Shown here: positions 1 to 6,710 of the stretch, in pieces | How positions within the stretch are numbered: the first letter of the stretch is position 1 | Layout of the letters: each line of letters opens with the position of its first letter | NCBI GenBank assembly: GCA_027858865.1 | Contig: JAQIBW010000153.1 | Coordinates: forward strand, 1 to 9,064 | From: Sulfurimonas sp. | Lineage (GTDB): Bacteria > Campylobacterota > Campylobacteria > Campylobacterales > Sulfurimonadaceae | DNA length: 9,064 nucleotides | Reading direction: 5' to 3' | Notes under the pieces: generated by a model | Seen by the model: the letters and a program-made list of their open reading frames with translations, nothing else | Told to the model about the DNA's origin: nothing | Database searches by the model: none | Program-made: the position numbers and the translations under genes

Positions 1-675
1 GACACTGTTTATGCAATCGGTGCAAAAGCTTATCAATATGCAAACCAATATATCCCAGAGAAGAAAATATATTTTTCTTCTATAATGAACTGGAAAAGAC
101 TAGATATGAGTGGTGAGAGATATGGCATATCTCACGAACTTAATGCTGAGATGCATCTAACACTTATTAAATCTATTTTTAGTAATATAAAAACTATTGG
201 CATTGTTTACAGCAACTACACTGAAGATGTTGCAAATGACTTTGTAATAGAAGCTCAAAGTTTGGGGATAACAATAAGTTTGCATAAATTTAGTAAAAGC
301 TCAATAATAGATGAAGATTTTGGTAATATTTTGAGTAAAACTGAGGCGATGATAATCATGCCCGATCCAATTCTCTTATCTGATGATAATATTGTAAAAA
401 ATTTATTTAAACTATCAAAAAAGTATAAAAAACCTATTTTTGCATATCATGAGTTATTTATAAAATATGGTGCTGCACTAATAACATCCGTAGACAACCC
501 AACAATAGGAAGACAAGTAGCAACTATGATAAATAGTGCCACTAAAACAGATGCTAATCAACAGATTTTTTATCCTGCTGGGACAAAAGTTATTTTCAAT
601 AAAAAGATTGTTTTAAACCTTGAGATAGGGTTTAACGAGCAGGTTACATCTGTGATGGCTGAGGTAGTAGAGTGA
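1..675 (+). CDS. ABC_sub_bind-family periplasmic binding protein, 5' partial
   Basis: The reading frame is open from base 1, so the gene begins upstream; 224 C-terminal residues are visible. The opening stretch (DTVYAIGAKAYQYA, then YFSSIMNWKRL around residues 25-35) and the closing PAGTKVIFNKK segment are typical of the ABC_sub_bind (TrpX-like) periplasmic binding proteins, a two-lobed fold that binds small ligands such as amino acids. The methionine at base 85 lies inside the conserved core and is not the start. No permease or ATPase follows. Instead the stop overlaps the start of a membrane histidine kinase gene by four bases (GTGA, 672-675), implying coupled translation. I infer that the protein presents a ligand to the kinase rather than feeding a transporter, but the upstream side is not visible. 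The ligand cannot be told from sequence. Confidence 0.85.
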   Translation, partial: DTVYAIGAKAYQYANQYIPEKKIYFSSIMNWKRLDMSGERYGISHELNAEMHLTLIKSIFSNIKTIGIVYSNYTEDVANDFVIEAQSLGITISLHKFSKSSIIDEDFGNILSKTEAMIIMPDPILLSDDNIVKNLFKLSKKYKKPIFAYHELFIKYGAALITSVDNPTIGRQVATMINSATKTDANQQIFYPAGTKVIFNKKIVLNLEIGFNEQVTSVMAEVVE

Positions 676-1463
676 GCCTAATTAATAAGTTTATACTTAG
701 TATTTTATTTGTTACTATATTTGTAGTTTCAATATTTACTATCATTCAAATTACTGAGCAACAAAATATTTTAAATGACGAGTTAGATCAGAGAATATCT
801 CTGATGAAAAATAACTTAGAGTCAAATGCAAAGCTTGTTATAAAATCTTTAAAAGCAGAAGTGGAAGATGATATCGCTTCATTTAGTTTCTCAAATATTG
901 ATTTATCATTTCAAAAGTTAAGCATGAATAAAAATATTGACACGGTTATGTTATTTAAGCTTGATAAGACAATGCAACTTATTTCAGGAGATATAAGCTT
1001 CAAAGACAAGCTATTAAATATGAATACTACTCATCTACAAATGCACGAAATGAATGCAGGAGATAACTTTGTTGTATCTACCCCTATACATTTAATTTCT
1101 AAATGGGGAGAACTGCATATAGTCTACTCTCGTGTAGAGTTAAAAGAAGAGATATGTAAAACAGAAGAAAATATTAAAAATAAGATAAAAAATAATATTA
1201 TTAAAGCTGTATACACATCGATATTATTAGCCATTTTTTTAATAATACTTGGTTACTTCTTCGTCAAAAGATTTATGGCACCGATTTTACTCCTAACAGA
1301 TACTGCACAAGAGATAGCAAATGGTAATCTTGAAGTAGGCAAGAATTTAAAGAGTATTGATAGTAATGATGAGATAGGGGTTCTCACTAGAACTTTTAAA
1401 GATATGAGTATAAAACTTGATAAATCATATAAAAAATTAAAAGAGTTTAATGATAGTCTATAA
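672..1463 (+). CDS. N-terminal fragment of the hybrid kinase: membrane sensor plus HAMP
   Basis: These 263 residues hold an N-terminal membrane helix (~7-26), a periplasmic region of ~150 residues, a second helix (~178-197, AIFLIILGYFF) and a HAMP linker (FMAPILLLTDTAQEIANG onward, with the DEIGVLTRTF second half). The periplasmic part has no motif I can name; its length suits a small PAS/Cache-like or helical sensor, and it is rich in charged helix-forming residues near the membrane. As written, translation ends at TAA just past HAMP, before the dimerisation and catalytic domains, so the product could sit in the membrane but not phosphorylate. The GTG start overlaps the preceding binding-protein stop, which suggests ligand input from that protein. 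It is a fragment of the larger broken gene, not an independent gene. Confidence 0.6.
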   Translation: MSLINKFILSILFVTIFVVSIFTIIQITEQQNILNDELDQRISLMKNNLESNAKLVIKSLKAEVEDDIASFSFSNIDLSFQKLSMNKNIDTVMLFKLDKTMQLISGDISFKDKLLNMNTTHLQMHEMNAGDNFVVSTPIHLISKWGELHIVYSRVELKEEICKTEENIKNKIKNNIIKAVYTSILLAIFLIILGYFFVKRFMAPILLLTDTAQEIANGNLEVGKNLKSIDSNDEIGVLTRTFKDMSIKLDKSYKKLKEFNDSL

Positions 1464-1553
1464 CAAAAAATACAAGTAAGAACAACTGAGTTAGAGATCG
1501 CAAAAAAGAAAGCTGAAGATGCAACAAAAATAAAGTCAGAATTTTTAGCAAAT

Positions 1554-2609
1554 ATGTCTCATGAGATTAGAACACCAATGAATGGAATACTTGGCATGAC
1601 ACATTTGGCATTGCAAACTGAGTTAAATGGTAAACAAAAGAACTACATACAAAAGATAGACAATAGTGCAAAATCGTTACTTCGTGTAATAAATGATATA
1701 TTGGACTTTAGTAAGATAGAAGCTGGCAAATTGAGAGTAGAAAAAGTAGATTTTGACATCTCAGAGCTTATTGAGAATGTTATACATGTTGTAGAAGTGA
1801 AAGCAAATGAAAAAGATTTAAAGATAGTCGTTGATTATGATAAAAATATAGGTAAACATTTTAACGGTGATAGTTTAAGACTTTGGCAAATACTTGTAAA
1901 TCTTTTAGGCAATGCAGTAAAGTTTGCAGATTCTGGTGAGGTGGGAATCTCTATCAAAAAAGTCTCTAAAGACAGATTTATGTTTGAAGTACATGATACT
2001 GGAATCGGATTAAGTGAAGAAGAACAGTCTAAACTATTTAAATCTTTTTCTCAGGCAGATGGGAGTATAACAAGAAAATATGGAGGAACAGGATTAGGAC
2101 TAAGTATCTCTAAGCAGTTAGTAGAACTTCTAGGTGGTAAAATCTGGGTTGAGAGTAGAGAAGGGATTGGAAGCAAGTTTATATTTGAAATAGATTTAGA
2201 AGAAAAAGAGAGAGACCTGTTTAGTAATAAAAAAGAGCTAATGCAGTATCCCTTAAGTATAGATATTCAGACTTTAGCAGGCAGTAACATTTTACTTGCT
2301 GAAGACAACGCGATAAATCAGGAAATCTTTCTGGGCATTTTAGAACACAGTGGAATCAATATAGATATAGCAAATAATGGAAAAGAAGCAATAGAAAAAT
2401 ATGATCTAAACCCGCATAAGTACGAACTTATTTTGATGGATCTGCAGATGCCAGTTATGAATGGCTATGAAGCTACTAAAGTCATACGAGAAAAAAATAA
2501 AAAGATACCAATTATTGCTTTAACTGCAAATGCAATGAAAGAAGATGCCAAAAAGAGTGAGGTTCTTTTAATAAATGAGCACATAAGTAAACCGATAAAT
2601 ATTGAATAA
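1554..2609 (+). CDS. middle fragment of the hybrid kinase: HisKA, HATPase and receiver
   Basis: The fragment begins inside the H box: its first methionine is the M of MSHEIRTPMNG, so the phosphorylatable histidine is residue 3 and the leading part of the dimerisation helix is missing. It then carries the N box (LVNLLGNAVKF), G1 (DTGIGL), F box and G2 (YGGTGLGLSISK) of a HATPase, followed by a receiver with the acidic pair (ED), the phosphoacceptor in ILMDLQMPVMNG, the ALTA threonine and the SKPI lysine. No Shine-Dalgarno sequence precedes the ATG (TTTTTAGCAAAT), so independent translation is unlikely. The receiver helix before SKPI reads EVLLINEH, where relatives usually have an xAGMNEH-like segment, a possible sign of drift. 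TAA ends it one helix early. Confidence 0.6.
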   Translation: MSHEIRTPMNGILGMTHLALQTELNGKQKNYIQKIDNSAKSLLRVINDILDFSKIEAGKLRVEKVDFDISELIENVIHVVEVKANEKDLKIVVDYDKNIGKHFNGDSLRLWQILVNLLGNAVKFADSGEVGISIKKVSKDRFMFEVHDTGIGLSEEEQSKLFKSFSQADGSITRKYGGTGLGLSISKQLVELLGGKIWVESREGIGSKFIFEIDLEEKERDLFSNKKELMQYPLSIDIQTLAGSNILLAEDNAINQEIFLGILEHSGINIDIANNGKEAIEKYDLNPHKYELILMDLQMPVMNGYEATKVIREKNKKIPIIALTANAMKEDAKKSEVLLINEHISKPINIE

Positions 2610-2710
2610 CTTTATGATCTGCTTTTAAAGTATATTACACAAAGAGTTTTGTTAACCAGAGTAGTATTTCCTCATTTAGCGTAAATCCAAATAGTGATAT
2701 AAAATTACCT

Positions 2711-3244
2711 ATGTTAAAGAGTATTGACATAAATCTAGGGCTAGAACAGCTTAGAGGAAATACAAAACTGTATATTAAAATATTAAAAGATTTTTACACT
2801 AACTACAGTGATTTCTCATTTGATGGCCTGCAACAAAATGAGTGTACCCGAGCTATCCATATACTTAAAGGACTAAGTGCTAACATAGGTGCTAAAACAT
2901 TACATAAAATAGTAAAAGAGTTAGATGATTATCAAGACAAAAAAAAGTTAGAACTATTATCTATAGAGCTTAAAAAAGTTATTGATGATTTACATAAAAT
3001 CAATGAAATAGATGAAAATAAAGACGAAGAGAAAAAGGAAATCTCAGAGGAAAGAGTAAATGAACTTTTTGCAGAGTTAAGAGAAGCTGCTCAGACAAAG
3101 AGACCAAAAAACTGTGAGTTGGTTGTTAACGAACTACTCATATCCAAATTAAATAGCGAAGATAAAAAGCTGTTTGAGAGTGTAAATAAGTTTATAAAAA
3201 GATATAAATTTAAAGATGCAATAGAAGCATTAAAGGATAGATAG
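2711..3244 (+). CDS. C-terminal fragment of the hybrid kinase: HPt phosphotransfer domain
   Basis: Reading from the first ATG gives 177 residues. Residues ~5-95 are a histidine phosphotransfer helical bundle: LGLEQLRGNTKLYIKIL, then the active-site segment AIHILKGLSANIGA with His50. A lysine- and glutamate-rich linker (~96-115) leads to a second helical segment (~115-177, RVNELFAELREAAQTKRP) of the kind found at the end of hybrid kinases in this phylum. It lies in a different frame from the kinase fragment; open sequence in this frame extends upstream to about 2618 and supplies the missing linker (KSFVNQSSISSFSVNPNSD). No ribosome site precedes the ATG. Its TAG stop directly abuts the ATG of the response regulator gene, the natural phosphotransfer target. 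It is most likely the tail of one original kinase rather than a free HPt protein. Confidence 0.6.
   Translation: MLKSIDINLGLEQLRGNTKLYIKILKDFYTNYSDFSFDGLQQNECTRAIHILKGLSANIGAKTLHKIVKELDDYQDKKKLELLSIELKKVIDDLHKINEIDENKDEEKKEISEERVNELFAELREAAQTKRPKNCELVVNELLISKLNSEDKKLFESVNKFIKRYKFKDAIEALKDR
3233..3237 (+). promoter_or_regulatory. ribosome binding site of the response regulator/cyclase gene
   Basis: AAGGA sits seven bases before the ATG at 3245. The gene therefore has its own initiation site and could still be translated despite the broken kinase frame upstream. Confidence 0.6.
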
Positions 3245-4126
3245 ATGCCAGAAGCTAAACAAACGATTTTAATAGTGGATGATACTGAGACTAATATTGA
3301 TATTTTGCTTGATATATTAAATGCTTATGATATTGTGGTAGCTATTGATGGGGAGAGCGCCTTAGAGATAGCATCTGAAGATAACCCTGACTTGATTCTG
3401 CTTGATATTATGATGCCTAATATGGATGGTTATGAAGTGTGTAGACGACTTAAAAATATGAGTCATACAAAGGATATTCCGGTTATCTTTATTACCGCTA
3501 GTACGGATGAAGACTCTATTGAGAGAGCATATGAAGTCGGCGGCATAGACTATGTAACAAAACCTTTTAAACCACGTGAGTTAACTGCTCGTATAAAAAC
3601 ACAGATAAAACTCAAAAATCTTTTGAGTGATCTCAACTTTATAGCCTCTTATGACTATCTAACAAAAGTTTATAACAGAAGAAAGTTTTTTGAACTTGCC
3701 AATAAGATGTTTGCCCAAGAAAATGAAAAATTATTTGCAATAATGATAGATATAGATAAGTTTAAAAAGATTAACGATGCTTATGGGCATCCGATTGGTG
3801 ATGAAGTACTTAAGGCTGTAGCAGCAACTATTCAAGCCTGTGTTTCAAAAGATGATTTATTCGCCAGAATAGGTGGTGAAGAGTTCGCTATTATCTGTCG
3901 CTGCAACTCGGACGAGGAAATTATGCAAAAAAATGAGTTTATCAGACAGAGTATAGAAGAGTTGGAAGTTAATATAGAAAACGGAATTATAGTCAAAGTA
4001 ACTATAAGCAACGGAATTGCAGAAGCAAATGATACAGATACATTAGACTCACTTCTTAAAAGAGCTGATGATGCTCTTTATGAAGAGAAGGGAGAGGGAA
4101 GAAACAAAGTTATTTTTAGAAATTAA
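3245..4126 (+). CDS. response regulator with GGDEF diguanylate cyclase domain (REC-GGDEF)
   Basis: This 293-residue protein makes cyclic di-GMP from two GTP when phosphorylated. The receiver (~7-122) has the acidic pair D12-D13, phosphoacceptor D54 (LLDIMMPNMDG), T84 and K106 (TKPF). The GGDEF domain (~130-293) opens with DYLTKVYNRR, has the metal-binding DIDKFKKIND (169-178), and the active loop GGEEF at 210-214, a functional variant. The usual inhibitory I site, RxxD ending six residues before the loop, reads SKDD at 201-204; the arginine is missing, so product inhibition at that site is probably absent. One receiver and one cyclase domain make it simpler than PleD (two receivers). The ATG follows the kinase stop with no gap, so this is presumably that kinase's output; with the kinase broken it may be orphaned or served by another kinase. 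Its last codons overlap the opposing cytochrome gene. Confidence 0.93.
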   Translation: MPEAKQTILIVDDTETNIDILLDILNAYDIVVAIDGESALEIASEDNPDLILLDIMMPNMDGYEVCRRLKNMSHTKDIPVIFITASTDEDSIERAYEVGGIDYVTKPFKPRELTARIKTQIKLKNLLSDLNFIASYDYLTKVYNRRKFFELANKMFAQENEKLFAIMIDIDKFKKINDAYGHPIGDEVLKAVAATIQACVSKDDLFARIGGEEFAIICRCNSDEEIMQKNEFIRQSIEELEVNIENGIIVKVTISNGIAEANDTDTLDSLLKRADDALYEEKGEGRNKVIFRN

Positions 4127-4139
4127 AACTTTGTTTTTT
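4099..4139. terminator. candidate bidirectional terminator hairpin in the convergent overlap
   Basis: AAACAAAGTT (4102-4111) and AACTTTGTTT (4127-4136) are perfect inverted repeats of ten bases around a 15-base AT-rich loop. Three outer pairs, including a G-U, extend the stem. A T run (4134-4139) ends the plus-strand arm. It covers the stop codons of both converging genes, as expected for a shared terminator. The stem is AT-rich, so efficiency may be modest, and the T run partly lies in the stem. Confidence 0.5.
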
Positions 4140-5225
4140 AAATACATTGAACTCTGTAGCAACTTTTTCATCTTGAAGACCAAGTGCTTTAAGCGCTTTA
4201 GGATTTACTAAAAACCAGCCAAGAACGACGTCTACTTTGTCGCCTTTGAGGATTTTAAAGTCATACTTTACGACTCTTTTTTCATTTGCTTTAATCATTG
4301 TGTTTTTTATATCTTTTTTTGCAGCCCAAGGCATAGCTGGTTTTCCGTCTGCCCCGATGACTCTTACAAAAGTCTCATTTTTAAGTTTTGTAGTTTTGCC
4401 GTTCCTTGTAATAGTTACTTTTAAAACTGCTACTCTTAATGGATGCAGAAGTAAAGCGTGAGAAGTCTGGTTGTCTATGTTTACTTTAAAATCATTAATC
4501 TCTCTAAGTAAAGAAATGTTTACGTATCTTGTTAGCATCTCTGAATGAAGGTGAGACCCTGCAAAACCGTGAAAAGAGTGTTGTTTTGTTTCATTTAAAA
4601 GAGAAACACTTCCATCTATTTTAGGCATATGACAACTAACACAGTTAGCACCATTTAGTTCATTGTCAATATTTGTAGAACACACATTAAGACCGTGTTT
4701 ATTCATTTTGTGAGAGTGACAACCTATACATACATTACCATTTTTCATATGCTCATTTTCTTCAGAAATGATGCCGTGAAAAGGCGATTCTATATGTTCT
4801 TTCATAGTTCCAAAATAGCTTTTTTGAGTTTTTGACATTATGTTTGTGTTAGTTATTTTGTGAAGTTCTATACTCTTTATACGATGACAATAAGCACAAC
4901 TGATAGCTTCTTGATGAGTGACATTGGCAGCATCAGGAAGAGCTTTTTGACCTTTTGTTGTCATTTTATCAAGATTGTCGGCAGTTGGAGTGTGACATTT
5001 ACCACAGCCATAACGTTCTTGTTTTAGGTTTTGTGGATGCTTATCCCAAACAGCTTTATGGATTGGATCTTTTTGTGTAGTTGCATTTGCGTGCATTGAT
5101 CCGTAGTACTCTTTGTATATCTGAGTATGACAAGCTTTACACTCTTTACTTTTAGCGTATGTGTGAACAGCATCGTTTGCAGATGCTGATATAAAAAAGA
5201 GTAGAAGTAGTGGGATAAATTTCAT
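4116..5225 (-). CDS. periplasmic pentahaem cytochrome c
   Basis: The 369-residue precursor starts with a signal peptide (MKFIPLLLLFFISASA, likely cut after A16). Five CXXCH haem-attachment motifs follow at Cys29, 74, 110, 166 and 195 (CKACH, CGKCH, CAYCH, CIGCH, CVSCH), with scattered histidines (SMHAN, HxxxxSPFHG, HSFHGFAGSH) fit to be distal ligands. The haem half resembles the cytochrome c554-type multihaem group. Residues ~230-369 have no haem motif and look beta-rich (VAVLKVTITRNGK, TFVRVIGADGK), a possible partner- or substrate-binding domain. The role is presumably periplasmic electron transfer; the donor and acceptor are not visible. AAGGAC lies six bases before the ATG, and a TATAAT box further upstream gives it its own promoter. 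It lies downstream of nhaA on the same strand and converges on the cyclase gene with an 11-base overlap. The exact family is not resolved. Confidence 0.88.
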   Translation of the reverse strand: MKFIPLLLLFFISASANDAVHTYAKSKECKACHTQIYKEYYGSMHANATTQKDPIHKAVWDKHPQNLKQERYGCGKCHTPTADNLDKMTTKGQKALPDAANVTHQEAISCAYCHRIKSIELHKITNTNIMSKTQKSYFGTMKEHIESPFHGIISEENEHMKNGNVCIGCHSHKMNKHGLNVCSTNIDNELNGANCVSCHMPKIDGSVSLLNETKQHSFHGFAGSHLHSEMLTRYVNISLLREINDFKVNIDNQTSHALLLHPLRVAVLKVTITRNGKTTKLKNETFVRVIGADGKPAMPWAAKKDIKNTMIKANEKRVVKYDFKILKGDKVDVVLGWFLVNPKALKALGLQDEKVATEFNVFKKQSFNF

Positions 5226-5256
5226 TATTAGTCCTTAGATTGTTATATTTCTTGAA

Positions 5257-5262
5257 ATTATA
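5257..5262 (-). promoter_or_regulatory. -10 box of the cytochrome c gene promoter
   Basis: A perfect TATAAT on the minus strand lies 31 bases before the cytochrome ATG, placing a transcript start near 5250 and leaving room for the AAGGAC ribosome site at 5231-5236. No convincing -35 box is present, as is usual for sigma-70 promoters in this phylum. Read-through from nhaA is also possible. Confidence 0.5.
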
Positions 5263-5284
5263 ACTAAAATAACTTAGACAAATG

Positions 5285-5335
5285 TTATTCTGGTTTTTTA
5301 GCAACATACCTAAGCCATAAGAAACCGAAAAGTCA
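5285..5335 (-). pseudogene. nhaA: in-frame remnant of the NhaA C-terminus beyond the premature stop
   Basis: Directly after the TGA at 5333-5335 the same frame reads LFGFLWLRYVAKKPE and ends at a TAA (5285-5287). Together with the preceding SSSMFA and one glycine in place of the stop, this is a normal NhaA ending (A-G-x-x-G-F-L-W-L-R). GGA to TGA is a single base change. The restored protein would be 444 residues. The match shows that the TGA is an interruption and not the natural terminus. Confidence 0.8.
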
Positions 5336-6619
5336 TGCAAACATAGATGACGATAGGATTCCTACTTTTGCTTGAAAGATAAGAGCATCATTTCCTAAAA
5401 AGGCTAAATCAGCTACAAAGATAGACATAGTAAAACCTATACCTCCTAAAAAAGCAACACCAAATATTTGGTTCATTGTACTTCCTTGTGGTAGCTTAGC
5501 GATTCCAAGTTTTATAGCCAACCAGGCTACTCCGGCAATACCTAAAACCTTACCTAAAATGAGTCCTGCAATAATCCCTAAAGATACAGGTTCAACTATT
5601 GTGTCGCCGATAGATGAAAAGTCTATAGATATACCTGCATTAGCAAGAGCAAAAAGTGGGATAACAATCAAACTCACAGGAAGATGCAGATCATGCTCAA
5701 GTCTTGAAGAGGGAGTTCCAACCGCATCGATTTTGTCTTTTATATTTAAAAGAATTGCTTTTTGCTTTTCATGTATCATATGGTCAGTTGCCAAAGGATA
5801 GTTGTCATACTCATCAAGTAGATTTTTAGTATGCTTGGTAAAATCTAGGGGAGACTGTTTGGGTTTAGATGGAATAGCCATAGCTGCTATAACTCCGGCA
5901 ATAGTAGCATGAATACCGGATTCGAGCATAAAAAACCACATCAAAAGACCAACAATGAAGTAAGGTAAAATCATGTGTATTCCAAAACGATTGAATGAAA
6001 CCAAGATTAAAAAAGAACTAAGTGCTAAAGCTAGAGGAAGCATGTGAATCTGCTCAGTATAAAAAAGAGCGATAACAGCTACCGCACCTAAATCATCCAC
6101 GATAGCAAGAGCTACTAAAAATGTTACAAGCGGTGCAGAGACACGATTTCCTAAAAGAACCAGAGCGCTAATAGCAAATGCAATATCTGTAGCCATGGGA
6201 ATACCCCATCCGGCAGCACCCTCTCCTGCGTAGTTAATACTCATATAGATAAGGGCAGGTAAAACCATTCCCCCAATTGCAGAGAGTATCGGAAGCATAG
6301 CAACTTTGATGTTTGAAAGTTCTCCAACTAAAATCTCTCGTTTAATCTCAAGACCAATAACAAAGAAAAATATGGCCATAAGACCATCGTTTATCCAGTG
6401 ATGAATAGTGTGAGAAAGCGCCCAAGAACCAACTGTAAGGCCTATCTTGGCATGAAAAAAGTTCATATACTCTTGTGTAAGTGGAGAATTAGCAAGAATA
6501 AGAGCAACTATTGTCATAATCATTAAGATTAGACCTGTAGTCGTCTGAGCGTGTATAAAGTGTTCAAATGGAGTAGACACCTTTTTAAAAGTTCTTTCCC
6601 ATGGAGCATAAAGTCTCAT
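5333..6619 (-). CDS. nhaA: Na+/H+ antiporter NhaA, C-terminus cut short by a premature TGA
   Basis: NhaA is an inner-membrane antiporter that expels Na+ in exchange for H+ to control pH and sodium. The 428 residues show the family hallmarks: FFFVIGLEIKREILVGEL (84-101), ATDIAFAISALVLLGNRV (143-160) with ligand D145, and ALAIVDDLGAVAVIALFY (170-187) with the D175-D176 transport pair, corresponding to D133 and D163-D164 of the E. coli protein. The ~50-residue hydrophilic insert (LLDEYDNYPLATDHMIHEKQ, then GTPSSRLEHDLHLPVS) is the long form common in epsilonproteobacteria. The protein stops at ILSSSMFA, in the middle of the last helix; the next codons in frame encode the rest. AAGGAA at 6628-6633 supports the ATG at 6619. 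If the stop is real, loss of half of TM12 may impair stability; all catalytic residues remain. Confidence 0.92.
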   Translation of the reverse strand: MRLYAPWERTFKKVSTPFEHFIHAQTTTGLILMIMTIVALILANSPLTQEYMNFFHAKIGLTVGSWALSHTIHHWINDGLMAIFFFVIGLEIKREILVGELSNIKVAMLPILSAIGGMVLPALIYMSINYAGEGAAGWGIPMATDIAFAISALVLLGNRVSAPLVTFLVALAIVDDLGAVAVIALFYTEQIHMLPLALALSSFLILVSFNRFGIHMILPYFIVGLLMWFFMLESGIHATIAGVIAAMAIPSKPKQSPLDFTKHTKNLLDEYDNYPLATDHMIHEKQKAILLNIKDKIDAVGTPSSRLEHDLHLPVSLIVIPLFALANAGISIDFSSIGDTIVEPVSLGIIAGLILGKVLGIAGVAWLAIKLGIAKLPQGSTMNQIFGVAFLGGIGFTMSIFVADLAFLGNDALIFQAKVGILSSSMFA

Positions 6620-6627
6620 CTAAATTA

Positions 6628-6633
6628 TTCCTT
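6628..6633 (-). promoter_or_regulatory. ribosome binding site of nhaA
   Basis: AAGGAA on the minus strand, eight bases before the ATG at 6619, supports that start. A second TATAAT-like string at 6635-6640 is too close to this site to serve as its promoter. Confidence 0.55.
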
Positions 6634-6667
6634 CATTATATAAAAAATTTCTTGCATAAAGCTAGAT

Positions 6668-6673
6668 ATTATA
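6668..6673 (-). promoter_or_regulatory. -10 box of the nhaA promoter
   Basis: TATAAT on the minus strand predicts a transcript start near 6661 and a leader of about 40 bases. Upstream on that strand lies a T-rich tract (TATTTTTTTAG, then TTTTCTCTTCTT) in place of a -35 box, the style of sigma-70 promoters in Campylobacter and Helicobacter. Confidence 0.5.
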
Positions 6674-6704
6674 ACGTAAGAAGAGAAAACTAAAAAAATA
6701 TGTG

Positions 6705-6710
6705 TATAAT
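6705..6710 (+). promoter_or_regulatory. -10 box of the repeat protein/MoxR operon, predicted leaderless
   Basis: A perfect TATAAT ends six bases before the ATG at 6717. The usual distance from -10 box to transcript start puts the first base at or next to the A of that ATG, so the mRNA would have no leader. Consistent with this, no Shine-Dalgarno sequence is present. The promoter faces away from that of nhaA within the same 97-base spacer. Confidence 0.45.

Larger units (their letters stand above)
672..3244 (+). pseudogene. hybrid histidine kinase (HAMP-HisKA-HATPase-REC-HPt), interrupted by two stops and one frameshift
   Basis: Read through the lesions, this is one ~857-residue membrane hybrid kinase: TM helix 7-26, periplasmic sensor ~27-177, TM helix 178-197, HAMP ~198-250, coiled coil, HisKA with His297, HATPase with N414 and GxG boxes, receiver with Asp590, linker, then HPt. 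Three lesions break it. TAA at 1461-1463 follows FNDSL and precedes QKIQVRTTELEIAKKK in the same frame. TAA at 2607-2609 follows HISKPINIE and precedes LYDLLLKYITQ, the normal last helix of a receiver. One A appears lost from the run at 2641-2643: with AAAA, reading continues as ITQKSFVNQSS into the HPt frame. The GTG start is the only one that keeps the first helix, because an in-frame TGA at 660 blocks anything upstream; GAGGTA at 661-666 is its ribosome site. It is either a recent pseudogene or an intact gene with sequence errors. Confidence 0.85.

Noticed and set aside
4237..4461. Plus-strand open frame of 74 codons
   Set aside because: It lies antisense inside the cytochrome gene; no ribosome site and no recognisable protein.
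1461..5335. Reassigned stop codons (TAA as Glu, TGA as Gly) as in alternative genetic codes
   Set aside because: Other genes in the window end naturally at TAA (cyclase, cytochrome) or TGA (binding protein) at the expected family lengths, and one lesion is a frameshift, which recoding would not explain.
5152..5340. Minus-strand open frame of 62 codons between nhaA and the cytochrome gene
   Set aside because: It covers the nhaA tail, the cytochrome promoter and its signal peptide in another frame; composition is not protein-like.
5559..5801. Plus-strand open frame of 80 codons
   Set aside because: Antisense shadow of nhaA.
6635..6640. Second TATAAT on the minus strand upstream of nhaA
   Set aside because: A transcript starting from it would begin within the ribosome binding site; the box at 6668-6673 fits better.
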